From contig OX465121.1 in NCBI GenBank assembly GCA_949987565.1, positions 1,939,117-2,003,116 on the forward strand: a stretch of DNA of 64,000 nucleotides, read 5' to 3'. A program made the translations under genes and the position numbers. Shown here one piece after another: positions 21,608 to 34,200 of this stretch. This stretch comes from Luidia sarsii. Taxonomy: Eukaryota; Echinodermata; Asteroidea; Paxillosida; Luidiidae. Under the pieces are notes generated by a model. The model was not told where the DNA came from, searched no databases, and saw only the letters and a program-made list of their open reading frames with translations. The stretch's first letter is position 1, and every line of letters starts with the position of its first letter.

Positions 21608-22773
21608 CAGCCAGTGGACGTGTCACGCGTTGACCCCAAATTTCTCGTCCACACAAATCGAATGTCACGTGAGCACAGCGAAAGCGGCCTTGAAAAAGGC
21701 TTCGGAAAATTGTCGTTTTCTATGCCTCAGCATATCAAATCCTTTCAAATCCAACTTTTCTAGGTAGTTGAAGATCTAATGCGTGCCTCCAATAAGGTTT
21801 TTCTTTTCCAAAAGGATGATTAATATGTATTTTGAGGGTTGTTATTTTACCGAAAAATCGACTGAAAAAGTGCGACGTAAATTCTTATTTTTCTCGACGA
21901 AAACAAAAGTCTCCTCTTAGCTGAGGTAATCATGGGAAAGAGTGTACCTTGATGTAGCAAAACCCCGTGAAGATGATGTCGTAGGTGTTTTAAGAATGCG
22001 ATGTACACCTGAAGTTCTCAAAGAGTCCCCCACTTTTTAACGTAGGGGATCGGCCGCCATTATTCGAGCAGGAAAATCCGTGACCTTGTGACCTGAATGG
22101 AAAAGCGCGCGCCCTGATTGGACAATGCCAAGTTAGCCTGCTGAATATTAATAAGTCATTGCTTGGGCACACATGTACTGTACATGTACTGCACGGCCGG
22201 GTATTGTAATTGTGATTGTGTACATGATATGTACAGTACACGTACATGTACTGTACATGTACATGAACACGAGCAGACCATGTGTACGGAAATGGGCCTA
22301 CTTCGGTGAAATCTCGCGAAAGTCGCCAATTTTCAGTTGGCGATTTGAGCCGAAAACGGAAAGGCTCCTCCTTGTATTATACATGTACATGAAGCATTCA
22401 ATCTCCCCTTTCTCGTGAAATATGTGGTTTATTTCGACTGTTTTTAAGAATTCGATGTACACCTACGGAAAACTGGCCGTCGGATTTTGGTCCAGAAAGT
22501 ATGCTTTTTTTGGTCGCGCTGTTACATGTCCAAAATATTAACGAAAGTGAACATACTGTATTTGATATGAAAATAGAGAGCACGATGTCAGCTAATCACT
22601 TACCACGCCATCTTGGCAGCACCTATGCTACATCGGGGTATTTTCCTGTGTTTTCCGTAGTCTCGAATTCAGTCTCGCAAAACCTCGTGTAAGCCGCGGC
22701 GCAAATTCGTGCGTGACCCCGGACGAGAAAACTCGGCTATAAAGGCCCGTACGCGTGACACGTCCACTGGCTG
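21608..22773. mobile_element. 1.17-kb DNA transposon-like insertion with 23-bp perfect TIRs
   Basis: The left end 21608-21630 reads CAGCCAGTGGACGTGTCACG plus CGT, and its exact reverse complement occupies 22751-22773. Both sides are flanked by CTGA (21604-21607 and 22774-22777), a candidate 4-bp target duplication. With the insert and one CTGA removed, LINE coding resumes on the minus strand, with a 1-nt frame offset. No transposase is visible, so it is non-autonomous. Four-bp duplications occur in Chapaev and Ginger groups, but the family is undetermined. Confidence 0.7.
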
Positions 22774-23006
22774 CTGATACTTTTCTGTGAGTTAATACCT
22801 AAACAGCTCTTGCAGACAAATGTCTTACTTGCTGCTTGCAGGCTACCAGACATTCCACTGCATCTGTGATGGATCCAGGTAATGCATTTGGTGCATCTGA
22901 GTGAGTTTACACCAACACCTGTATAGCAGACTCCACTGGGGTAATCTCCTGTTTTCTCTGTCTCACCTGCATCAGCACCAGGTAATCTGCATAGAGCAGT
23001 TCCCAC
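22774..23006 (-). pseudogene. LINE C-terminal end: mutated RT active site and zinc motif
   Basis: The region encodes the end of the RT palm and a cysteine-histidine cluster (GVCYTGVGVNSLRCTKC, then WIHHRCSG and FVCKSC) typical of the C-termini of some LINE ORF2 proteins. At 22993-22982 the expected YADD catalytic box reads YADY, so an essential aspartate is lost. The sequence between palm and zinc motif is shortened. Confidence 0.75.
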
Positions 23007-23259
23007 AGAAGGCCTTCCCTAAAATCTTTTGAGATGTCATCGATTATGATGAAAAGAAGAGGGCTGAGCACTGATCCTTGATGAACTCACACTCTAACAT
23101 CAGAGCTTCTGCTGATGTTTGGAGGTGTGTCTTTGCTTCTGCAAAAAGTGCCAAGACTGCTTGCACTAGCCACTCCTCAAAACCTGCCATCCTCAGTGCC
23201 CATCTGATAACCTCTCTTGGTACACAATCAAAGGCCTTCTCAAGGTCAACAAATGCAAA

Positions 23260-24097
23260 TTACAGCTGCCACTTCCTCGCAAGAAACTGTTCTTGCATCT
23301 GACGTACGATGAATATGGCATCAATACTTTCCTTTCCTGGCATAAAGCCAAACTGCATTTCATCAACTGCAACCTGCTCTCTGATTCTCTTTTCAAGAAC
23401 TCTCTCATAAATCTTCATGGTGTACTCAAGAAGCTTGATGGCATGGTATGATCCACAGGCCAATGGGTCTCCTTTTCCTTTATAGATTGGAACTACTACA
23501 CTCAGAGTCCAATGAGATGGAATTTGACCTTCATCTGGAATATCATTGTACAGATCTGTCAACCACTCAAAAACCATGCTTCCCTGATGCTCGTAAAAGT
23601 TCCAGCCTTTCCCTAGCTGGAAAGTGAAAGGGCACAAGCAAACTCTTGGACCCTCTGTTGCACTCAATGATCCCATCCAATGACTTTCCAACATTCATGA
23701 GGTGTTCCATGTAACTCTTCCACACTTCTTTCATTGAAGCACCTTCAATGATGATGTTTCCAGCTTCATCCTTCACATGAGTTGACCCAATCACACCCAC
23801 AGCAGCCTGTGCCATCTGCTTTACTATCAGGAATATATTTGGGTTCCCTTCTGCTATCTCCTCCATAAGCTCTCTTCTCTTGGATTCCAGGGCTTCCCAA
23901 ATCACTTGACGCGAGTTTTTCTTTGCTAGTTTGTATGCTCTATAGTGTAGGGTCTTTCTCCCTACCTGACTGATCCAAGATTGTAAACTTTGCATTCTTC
24001 TCCTCAACAGCCTTTGCAACATCCTCATTCTATCACCAGGTTTCTCTTTGTCTGCCCTTTCCACGTGTCCATCCATACACCTCTGCTGCTGCCTCAA
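23260..24097 (-). pseudogene. LINE reverse transcriptase N-terminal blocks and linker
   Basis: Minus-strand frames encode a charged linker (24097-23700), then RT blocks SVVVPIYKGKGDPLACGSYH, KIYERVLEKRIREQV and QFGFMPGKESIDAIF (23560-23260). The palm aspartate block (FAFVDLEKAFD) follows in another frame near 23250. Frameshifts separate the pieces, so no functional protein can be made. Confidence 0.8.
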
Positions 24098-24666
24098 GCC
24101 AGATCTTTTTCATTGCCAGCCATTTACCTCCCATGTCCCTGGCCTCTTGGACCTTTGCTTGTCTTGATTCAATAATATATTGACATTCCTCCTGTACCTC
24201 CTTCTTCTGAAGTTTCCAGATCTGCAGCCTTGGCTTGAATTTCCTTTGTTTATTCTTACAGGCCTTTATTTGGAGGTCTGCAACTACCAGGTGATGCTGT
24301 GAAACACATTATTTTCTGGCAAATGTTTTCACATTCTTCATCTCTTACCAGGATGTACTCAATTGGGTTTTGTTTTCCCCAGTTATATATACATGTATGT
24401 GATGGTGACTGTCTGGTTTGTGGTAGAAAGTGTTTCCTATCGTCATTTCCATGGCTTGAGCAAATTTTAGAATTGTCCCACCCCCTCTGTGTTCCTTCTG
24501 CCAAATCCCATCCCTCCATGTGCACCTTGGTATCCATCTGCTGACTTGCTAACATGACCATTTAGGTCAGCTCCTAGGATGATTGACTACTTATCAGGAA
24601 TATTGGAGACAATAACATGCAACTGATCCCAAAAGGCATACAGTACTTCTCATATGTCCTGCCTGA

Positions 24667-24957
24667 CTAAGGTTCATAGACAAAGACAATATTGACTAGT
24701 TTGCTCACTATGACTAGTTTTAGGGTGATGGCTCTTTTGCTGATTCTGTCCATGCTAACCACTTGGGTAGCCCACGTCTCACTGATCAGGATCCCTACCC
24801 CAGCAGTACCATCATCTTTACCTTCCCAGTAGAACTTATACCTTGCTCCTATATTACGAAGCCAGCGGGCACTGCCTGCTTTCCATCTGGTCTCCTGCAG
24901 ACAACATATATCAATCTTCCTTCGTCCCATCACATCCACTACAGTGTTCCTCTCCAA
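24667..24957 (-). pseudogene. LINE endonuclease remnant
   Basis: A 96-codon frame with KIDICCLQETRWKAG and GVGILISETWA, the QETR and GVGI blocks of the exonuclease/endonuclease/phosphatase domain that nicks target DNA in LINE retrotransposition. The catalytic C-terminal part is not intact in this frame. Confidence 0.8.
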
Positions 24958-25559
24958 ATCTTCCTGACATACTTCCGATGTTCTATGTGGCTACATGTAT
25001 GATGTTCTCCAAACCAGAATGTCTGACCTTGTCTTTCAGACCATCCACAACACCAGCATCAGGCTGTTTGCGATCATTCTGGACACTAATTTTGGTTTCC
25101 TCTCCCACAACAGCTTTGCGAGGGTCGGTTGAGTGACCCACTTCGTCCTTCCGGCTGGACGGGCTCATATAATTCTTTCTTGCTATACAAAGGAAATTTG
25201 ATGGAACTTTTTTTTCCCGCCGGACGCCCTTCCTGTGACAACCAAGTGACCTCTTCCCAGCAACTCTTCCACCTGTAGCCGTTGGTCACTGAGATATGCC
25301 TCCTGCGACCAGGAGACAGTGGCTGACTTGTCCTAGATGCATGACCAACCGGGGCCATACTTTGATAGGTGTTATTTTTCATCCTGCAGGGTGTCTAGGC
25401 ACCCTCCCACTGAGGCTCAGTGGTGGGCTGGATTAGTTGCCAGCCACTTGACCATGAATCTGGCAGTACAGGTGGCCCAACGAAGTGGCGTAATTCTCCC
25501 AGGATTGCCACACCCCAAGACCATCTGGAATCCTGCTGTTCCCGTACTTTGGGTGGAGC

Positions 25560-26310
25560 GTCCCTGCTGGACATGCCAAAGAGCGGCTGAGTATTCCCTG
25601 CGGGACCGGCCAGATTGGCTAAGTATTCACTGAGGAACCGACCAGATCGGCTAAGTCTTCCCTGAGGGACAGGCCAGATTAGATGAGTCTTCCCTGAGGG
25701 ACAGGCCAGATCAGATGAGTCTTCCCTGAGGGACAGGCCAGATCAGATGAGTCTTCCCTGAGGGACAGGCCAGATCAGATGAGTCTTCCCTGTTGGACCG
25801 GCCATATCAGATGAGTCTTCCCTGTTGGACCGGCCAGATCAGATGAGTCTTCCCTGTTGGACCGGCCAGATCAGATGAGTCTTCTCTGCAGGACCTGCCA
25901 GAGATCAATTGAGTCTTCCCAGCGGGACCTGCCAGAGATCAGCTGAGTCTTCTCTATGGGACTTGTCAGATGCTGGTGGAGTCTTCCATGGGGGACATGT
26001 CAGAGACTGGTAGAGTTTTCCCTGCGGGACTTGCCAGAGACTGGTGGAGTCTTCCCTGCGGGACTTGTCAGAGACTGGTTGAGTCTTCCCTGGAGGACTT
26101 GACAGACACTGGTGGAGTCTTCCCTGCGTGACATGTCAGAGACTGGTAGAGTCTTCCCTGGGGGACTTGCCAGAGACTGGTGGAGTCTTCCCTGGAGGCC
26201 TTGCCAGAGACTGGTGGAGTCTTCCCTGCGGGACTTGTCAGAGACTGGTGGAGTCTTCCCTGCGGGACTTGCCAGAGACTGGTGGAGTCTTCCCTGGGGG
26301 ACATGTCAGA
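25560..26310 (+). repeat. Minisatellite array 1 (32-34 bp units)
   Basis: The proximal units are about 32 bp (AGTCTTCCCTGAGGGACAGG then CCAGATCAGATG). They grade after about 25960 into 34-bp units (CTGGTGGAGTCTTCCCTGGG then GGACTTGCCAGAGA). The more diverged units lie at the left edge. The array ends where a 1.46-kb unrelated segment begins. Confidence 0.95.
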
Positions 26311-27770
26311 GACCAAATCTGCTCTAAAAACGGCTTTTGGGACCGTACTAGTCGTCGTGATTTACGTTGAAGCTGATCGTTTGTCGATCGTGATGCGAGA
26401 CCGCCGTCCAGTGTGTGTGCACTTGTCACGTGTGCAATGATTAATAGACTTCCGCCAGCCCTTGCAGTTGTTTTCTAACAAATAAACTAATGTTTATTAC
26501 ATTTATACCAGCGATATTTAAAGTTTCGCGGTCAACCGGTGTATTTTTTAGAATTCTGGAAAATTTGAGATGGATTTTTCATTTATTTCTTGAGATATCG
26601 GAAGATGAAAATTGCAAAATCGCTCCGTGCGGCCCCGGTAGATTCAGCCAAAATGGCGCAGGAAAAAAAGAGTCGAACTCGCGTTTTTCGACCGCCGAGC
26701 GAACCCTGTAAACATCGTCCAAATTTGTCCATTTAACCCTCTAATTGAAACCTGTATTCTCTTCGTTCTATTCATACCACTTTCAAAATTAATGTCTTTC
26801 ACCAGGAGTGGTGGACGGAAATTACCCGTGGTGGTCGGCCCCGTCCACCGCCGACCAGCGTAGCTAGTAATAGTATAAGTAAACACTGATTCGAGCCACA
26901 TGTGGATTGGATCATTCAAATCTCGTTGTAACAACCAAATAATAATAAATAGGCATGTGATACGTCCTGCCTGCCAGCATTTGTGATATTGTTCACTAAA
27001 AAAATGTAACCTAAATTGTTTCCATTATTTTTGATTACTGTCAATGTGTCAACTGTCAATTGTCATGTTCTCTTTTTTTATGGACACATCAGTAGTAGTA
27101 TAGTAGCACAAAGTAAACAGCCAGACTGAGCCAGAGCTATACTTTATTTTCAAATGTGCTCAGGATAGGTACCCGGTACTCAATTTGCTTGTTCTTGCCA
27201 AACTGCCAAAGTAAACATGCATACTGTAGGAATACTGGGATGATGGGCTCCATTTTTATACCATTATTTTTGTTTGCTTATCTCATAATAATCTGAAACT
27301 AATGCATTGCACGCAAACAGCCACAAAAACGTGTCAAGTAGTAAAGCAATGGCTAGCATTACATGGATACCATTTTTTGGAAAACAAAAATAAAATGGTT
27401 ATGAGAAATCTGTTAAAAGGTGTTTGTTATTATTCACTTTGTTGCAAGGCTGGTTAATCACAGTATATAAACAACAATTGTAGGCAGTCTCACCTTTTGT
27501 TCTATAAGCTGCACATTTTTGTGCAAAAAGGCAAAAATCTTAAGAACAAAAATGTCAGGAATTCACCAGAGACCACAAGAGAGCATACAAAATAGCCAGA
27601 GCTTCAAGGGCCCTCATAAGCAGGCCCTGGATCCCCGCCATAAGGGACTGCGCGGAAGTTCGCACTGCGCCCTCATATTGCGTGCTTTGCACACAATTTT
27701 TGAACTCTAAGATTGCACTCCCTGTTTTTCATTTTGCACTCCCATTTTGCACATCCTAGCTTAAAACACT
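26311..27770. other. 1.46-kb segment splitting the 34-bp minisatellite
   Basis: Non-repetitive DNA between two arrays of the same 34-bp unit, so it is either an insertion into one array or a spacer between duplicated arrays. Its part at 26361-26490 is related, in reverse complement, to the window end (63886-64000), so it carries at least one dispersed repeat. No gene recognised. Confidence 0.6.
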
Positions 27771-29935
27771 GCTGGTGGAGTCTTCCCTGCGGGACATGTC
27801 AGAGACTGGTGAAGTCTTCCCTGCGAGACATGCCAGAGACTGGTGGAGTCTTCCCTGGGGGACTTGCCAGAGACTGGTGGAGTCTTCCCTGGGGGACTTG
27901 ACAGACACTGGTGGAGTCTTCCCTGGGGGACTTGCCAGAGACTGGTGGAGTCTTCCCTGGGGACATGTCAGAGACTGGTGGAGTTTTCCCTGCGGGACTT
28001 GCCAGAGACTGGTGGAGTCTTCCCTGGGGGACTTGCCAGAGACTGGTGGAGTCTTCCCTGGAGGACTTGCCAGAGACTGGTGGAGTCTTCCCTGTGGGAC
28101 ATGTCAGAGACAGGTGGAGTCTTCCCTGGGGGACTTGCCAGAGACTGGTGGAGTCTTCCCTGGGGGACTTGCCAGACACTGGTGGAGTCTTCCCTGCGGA
28201 CATGTCAGAGACTGGTGGAGTCTTCCCTGTGGGACATGTCAGAGACAGGTGGAGTCTTCCCTGGAGGACATGTCAGAGACTGGTGGAGTCTTCCCTGCGG
28301 GGCCTGCCAGACACTGGTGGAGTCTTCCCTGCGGGACATGCCAGAGACTGGTGGAGTCTTCCCTGCGAGACATGCCAGAGACTGGTGGAGTCTTCCCTGA
28401 GAGAAATGTCAGAGACTGGTGGAGTCTTCCCTGGAGGACTTGACAGACACTGGTGGAGTCTTCCCTGCGTGACATGTCAGAGACTGGTGGAGTCTTCCCT
28501 GGGGGACTTGCCAGAGACTGGTGGAGTCTTCCCTGGAGGACTTGCCAGAGACTGGTGGAGTCTTCCCTGCAGGACTTGTCAGAGACTGGTGGAGTCTTCC
28601 CTGCGGGACTTGCCAGAGACTGGTGGAGTCTTCCCTAGGGGACATGTCAGAGACTGGTGGAGTCTTCCCTGGGGACATGTCAGAGACTGGTGGAGTCTTC
28701 CCTGGGGGACTTGCCAGAGACTGGTGGAGTCTTCCCTGGGGGACTTGCCAGAGACTGGTGGAGTCTTCCCTGGGGGACTTGTCAGAGACTGGTGGAGTCT
28801 TCCCTGCGGGACTTGCCAGAGACTGGTGGAGTCTTCCCTAGGGGACATGTCAGAGACTGGTGGAGTCTTCCCTGGGGACATGTCAGAGACTGGTGGAGTC
28901 TTCCCTGGGGGACTTGCCAGAGACTGGTGGAGTCTTCCCTGGGGGACTTGCCAGAGACTGGTGGAGTCTTCCCTGGGGGACTTGCCAGAGACTGGTGGAG
29001 TCTTCCCTGGGGGACATGTCAGAGACTGGTGGAGTCTTCCCTGCAGGACTTGTCAGAGACTGGTGGAGTCTTCCCTGCGGGACTTGCCAGAGACTGGTGG
29101 AGTCTTCCCTGGGGGACATGTCAGAGACTGGTGGAGTCTTCCCTGGGGGACTTGCCAGAGACTGGTGGAGTCTTCCCTGCAGGACATGTCAGAGACAGGT
29201 GGAGTCTTTCCTGGGGGACATGTCAGAGACTGGTGGAGTCTTCCCTGGGGGACTTGCCAGAGACTGGTGGAGTCTTCCCTGCAGGACATGTCAGAGACAG
29301 GTGGAGTCTTCCCTGGGGGACATGTCAGAGACTGGTGGAGTCTTCCCTGGGGGACTTGCCAGAGACTGGTGGAGTCTTCCCTGCAGGACATGTCAGAGAC
29401 AGGTGGAGTCTTCCCTGGGGGACATGTCAAAGACTGGTGGAGTCTTCCCTGCGAGACATGTCAGAGACTGGTGGAGTCTTCCCTGGAGGACTTGACAGAC
29501 ACTGGTGGAGTCTTCCCTGCGGGACATATCAGAGACTGGTGGAGTCTTCCCTGCGGGACATGTCAGACACTGGTGGAGTTTTCCCTGCGGGACATATCAG
29601 AGACTGGTGAAGTCTTCCCTGTGGGACATGTCAGAGACTGGTGGAGTCTTTCCTGGGGGACTTGCCAGAGACTGGTGGAGTCTTCCCTAGGGGACATGTC
29701 AGAGACTGATGGAGTCTTCCCAGGAGGACTTGACAGACACTGGTGGAGTCTTCCCTGGGGGACATGTCAGAGACTGGTGGAGTCTTCCCTGGAGGACTTG
29801 CCAGAGACCTGTGGAGTCTTCCCTGGGGGACTTGCCAGAGACTGGTGGAGTCTTCCCTAGGGGACTTGCCAGAGACTGGTGGAGTCTTCCCTGGGGGACT
29901 TGCCAGAGACTGGTGGAGTCTTCCCTGTGCAGGAT
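27771..29935 (+). repeat. Minisatellite array 2 (34-bp units, about 63 copies)
   Basis: Units of 34 bp (CTGGTGGAGTCTTCCCTGGG then GGACTTGCCAGAGA). The main variants are ACTTGCC/ACATGTC and TGGGG/TGCGG/TGCAG. Stops are absent from the unit in all three plus frames, which creates long spurious open frames. A composite of three units (with CAGGACATGTCAGAGACAGG) repeats about every 102-103 bp at 29160-29420. Confidence 0.97.
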
Positions 29936-31756
29936 CAGCGAGAGTGGCTAAGTCTTCCCTGCTGAAACCACCAGGTCGACGGAGTCCTCCTTGCTGACCC
30001 AGACTGTCTCTAACAAGACATCCCTCGAGAACTTGATCCAGATATGCCGAGCATCGGTAACAGCGAAAGAACGCCACTCAGGAACGAGTCTCAGCATGGC
30101 CAACACCTCCACCAAGTATATGTATGTTTTATTGTAATAAGTTTCCTTTTGGGTCCCTGTATACAATTTGTTGAAATAATATTATTGTATGTGTATACTG
30201 TTGATTAAATTGTTTCACTTCTCCATAACACTGGTTTGGTCTCGGAAGTCCACCTCTTGTGTGTGGGTTCCTTGAAGTTGACGGTCAATTAGGGTGACCT
30301 ACGGGGCGCTCAAATATACTGGTCAATAGGCATGTTAGACAGACGCATGCACTGCATTCTGGACAGACTAACAAAGAATAACAAATTATGCATGTAGAAC
30401 AAGGACACCTTTCCTAAATGAAATAAAGCATTTAAATTGTTAAAGTGTGATGTTCTGAACAATATTATGTGTGTAGTTGTGTTTATTTACTGAAATAAAT
30501 TCAGGAAAATGATTTGTGAGCAATAAATATTTTGAAATATCCTGGTTTGTGACAAATTCGTCATTATATAGTCCCTGTATAGTCCCCCTGCAGCTGCCAT
30601 GCAGGTGAATTGTGGGCACATTGCAGCCAAATTGCGTCTGCTGTGGTATATTTATCCAAAACCTACGGTCGCCTCAGGGTCGCCCTAAGGCCACCCTGCT
30701 TCATCACTTCAAAGAATGTACAGCAGCCGCAGGTTTTCTGTCTCCATAAATTAAAAATGTTGGTGGCAACCCCAACATACATGTACATGTACATGTATGT
30801 GACTGCTACAGTATGTCACCGTGTAAATTCTGCAGCGACTCTATAATTGCTAACGGTTGTAGATATTTTAGAATCCACGGCGATTGTGGCAAATGTGACT
30901 GAGACATTAGAGAACAGACGAAGATACATACATGTACATGAAGCATATATGCGCTGTGAAGCACTATGGGTAGGATTGGGGAGGGAGCATTTCATCTGGC
31001 GATAAAGGGAAACATTGCATAATAACATTCTCTACAGGTAGTTTATGACATTAAGTGATGTACACTGCTGATTCACATGTATGGAAGAAGCTTTAATGCT
31101 TCAGGAACTTAACCCTCACCTTGAGTCAAATGTGCAAGGACCTTGGTGTCATCCATTTGACTGTTGATAAGTGATAACCTTCTTCTGTATGCCTTTGTTG
31201 AATTTTTTGAACAGCTTTCAGGAGTTCTTGATACTTTTACAGTACAAATGAATAGGTTCCAAGTTCTGCAAAGGATAAGTAGGATAGACAGTTAATATTT
31301 AGATTTTTATTTATCATCCCAGTGTACAGGTACTACTTTCAGCGATCATCTGAGGAAGTAATGTAACTTTAAATTCATGCTACAGTGTACATCATTGATA
31401 TTGTAAACATAAACTGTAAACATACTGTTTCTCCGTAATTAATACCGCTTTCCTAACCTATTACTTAAAATAATGATCCCAAAAATAGATTGTCATTTTT
31501 ATTGAGTCATTGAATGAAAGATATTTTTGGATAGTGAATTCTTAGTTTGAACATAAATAGATAGCAGGGCTTGAAATTCGTAATTTTGGGTCCAAGGCCA
31601 TTTTGGCCTTCGAGAAGTCGAATTTTCCTGGGGGCACCAAGGCCACTTACATGTATGAAGGCACGTCGGCCAATGACAATAATTGAAAAAGGGCACGGAG
31701 GCCAGATGAAGGGTTTGCTTGCATACTGAGGTATCGGGGAATAACTGGTTCCACAG
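29936..31756. other. No gene recognised
   Basis: Diverged edge of the 34-bp array to about 30010, then AT-rich sequence with an ACATGT microsatellite at 30778-30800 and a shorter one near 30930. No convincing coding frame. Confidence 0.4.
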
Positions 31757-31863
31757 TAGTCTGAGTAAATTGGACCTTTACACTCGCCTTTTTTTTCATT
31801 TTGAGGGGGGTCGGGTGATACTATGAAAAAAGGCGCTTGTAAGGATCAAAGTTACTCGGATGA
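31757..31863. mobile_element. Old, short foldback element, family F1 (variant B)
   Basis: A 107-bp inverted-repeat sequence from TAGTCTGAGTAAATTGGACC to GATCAAAGTTACTCGGATGA. Flanks GTTCCACAG (31748-31756) and GTTCTACTG (31864-31872) match at 7 of 9 positions, a decayed 9-bp target duplication like the perfect ones of other F1 copies. Confidence 0.65.
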
Positions 31864-31872
31864 GTTCTACTG

Positions 31873-32585
31873 TATTAATTGGTGATTGAGGCCCTGGAGA
31901 CATGATTTTGTACAAAGTCAAAAGGAAATAAAATCCCGGGGGAAAAACCCACCGACATGACCGACATCATGTAAAGATCCGTATGTTATTGGATTTGAAG
32001 AATTGTGATATCTCTTGAGTATCAATTGGCAAAAAACAAGACAGCGTCAAAGGCCGTCAAACTAACTAAGATGGCCGTGCCAGGGTGTTGACATGCCGTT
32101 AGGCGAAAAATTACTCAAACATTACATCTGCAAAAAGATACTCCCGGGTAAAAAGCTAATAAATAAAAATAAAGCTTATAAAGCGGCATAAATGCAAATT
32201 TCGAACATTTAGCTATCCAATCAATGTTTGAAATGTTGAATTTGATGCAAAAAAAGGGTAGAGACGTTTTATTGAAAATAGGGATTTTGTACACGCTTAT
32301 AAGTTATAAATATAGTATTATAAGCATACTACAAGATTTCAGAAGGGTCATTATGCTGGACTCCCTATCCTTAGTCCCGAGTAACAACCTTGACCTTACA
32401 ATTGCCATTGTTATCATTATTATTATTATTATTATTTTATGCTATTCAATTTGGGCAGTGTAGCCCTATATATAGTAGGATGATTCCGGGTCTGAGGAAT
32501 GAGTGGCAATGTGCTATTGCTTGTGATTCGGGACTGCGTGAGACTGGGCTGTGGGGTATTGCATTGGATTAGGGACCACTTGCGT
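31873..32585. other. No gene recognised
   Basis: AT-rich sequence with an (ATT)n run at about 32413-32437. The first degenerate units of the next minisatellite start around 32500. Confidence 0.4.
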
Positions 32586-32589
32586 CTCA

Positions 32590-34200
32590 GGGTTTGGCAT
32601 GGGATTCGGGACTACGTGCGTCTTGGGGTATTGCGTGGGATTCGGGACGGCGTGGGGCTATGGTGTTGCGTGGGATTCGGGACGGCGTGGGGCTATGGTG
32701 TTGCGTGGGATTCGGGACGGCGTGGGGCTATGGTGTTGCACGGGATTCGGGACCGCGTGGGGCTATGGTGTTCCACGGGATTCGGGACCGCGTGGGGCTA
32801 TGGTGTTCCACAGGATTCGGGACCGCGTGGGGCTATGGTGTTCCACGGGATTCGGGACTGCGTGGGGCTATGGTCTTGCACGGGATTCGGGACTGCGTGG
32901 GGCTATGGTGTTCCACGGGTTCGGGACCGCGTGGGGCTATGGTGTTCCACGGGATTCGGGACCGCGTGGGGCTTTGGTGTTCCACGGGATTCGGGACTGC
33001 GTGGGGCTATGGTGTTCCACGGGATTCGGGACCGCGTGGGGCTATGGTGTTGCACGGGATTCGGGACCACGTGGGGCTATGGTGTTGCACGGGATTCGGC
33101 AATTGCGTGGGGCTATGGTGTTGCACGGGATTCGGGACCGCGTGGGGCTATGGTGTTCCACGGGATTCGGGACTGCGTGGGGCTATGGTGTTCCACGGGA
33201 TTCGGGACTGCGTGGGGCTATGGTGTTGCACGGGATTCGGGACCGCGTGGGGCTATGGTCTTGCACGGGATTCGGGACTGCGTGGGGCTATGGTGTTCCA
33301 CGGGATTCGGGACTGCGTGGGGCTATGGTGTTGCACGGGATTCGGGACCGCGTGGGGCTATGGTCTTGCACGGGATTCGGGACTGTGTGGGGCTATGGTG
33401 TTCCACGGGATTCGGGACGGCGTGGGGCTATGGTCTTGCACGGGATTCGGGACTGCGTGGGACTATGGTGTTCCACGGGATTCGGGACGGCGTGGGGCTA
33501 TGGTGTTGCACGGGATTCGGGACTGCGTGGGGCTATGGTGTTGCACGGGATTCGGGACTGCGTGGGGCTATGGTCTTGCACGGGATTCGGGACCGCGTGG
33601 GGCTATGGTGTTGCACGGGATTCGGGACTGCGTGGGGCTATGGTGTTGCACGGGATTCGGGACTGCGTGGGGCTATGGTGTTGCACGGGATTCGGGACTG
33701 CGTGGGGCTATGGTCTTGCACGGGATTCGGGACCGCGTGGGGCTATGGTCTTGCACGGGATTCGGGACTGCGTGGGGCTATGGTGTTCCACGGGATTCGG
33801 GACCGCGTGGGGCTATGGTCTTGCACGGGATTCGGGACTGCGTGGGGCTATGGTCTTGCACGGGATTCGGGACTGCGTGGGGCTATGGTCTTGCACGGGA
33901 TTCGGGACTGCGTGGGGCTATGGTCTTGCACGGGATTCGGGACCGCGTGGGGCTATGGTCTTGCACGGGATTCGGGACTGCGTGGGGCTATGGTGTTCCA
34001 CGGGATTCGGGACCGCGTGGGGCTATGGTGTTCCACGGGATTCGGGACCACGTGGGGCTCGGGACCGCGTGGGGCCCTGGTGTTGCTTGAGATTTGGGAC
34101 CGCATGGGGATCGGGTATTGCTCGGGATTCGGGACCGCGTGGGGCTCGGGTATTGCTCGGGATTCGGGACAGTGTTGGGTTCGAGTTTTACGTGGGATTT
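32590..34200 (+). repeat. Minisatellite of 35-bp units, about 46 copies
   Basis: The unit is GGCTATGGTGTTGCACGGGA then TTCGGGACTGCGTGG, 35 bp, with C/T (ACCGCG/ACTGCG) and GTTGCA/GTTCCA/CTTGCA variants. A reverse-complement relative lies at 38500-39060. The long open frames across it come from stop-free repeats. Confidence 0.97.

Larger units (their letters stand above)
21528..25400 (-). mobile_element. Decayed LINE with endonuclease, reverse transcriptase and C-terminal zinc motif
   Basis: On the minus strand, in order: a 5' region (about 25400-24960), an apurinic-type endonuclease block, a linker, RT blocks, a cysteine-rich CxxC...H..C region and finally an FCYLGDM motif at about 21560-21530. 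Many frameshifts are present and parts of the RT are deleted. A 1.17-kb element with terminal inverted repeats (21608-22773) interrupts it. The clade is not determined. Confidence 0.8.

Noticed and set aside
27775..29860. Open frames up to 649 codons with a 34-residue repeat
   Set aside because: The 34-bp unit is stop-free in all three plus frames, so the frames run through any number of units. All frames look equally open, which argues against coding selection.
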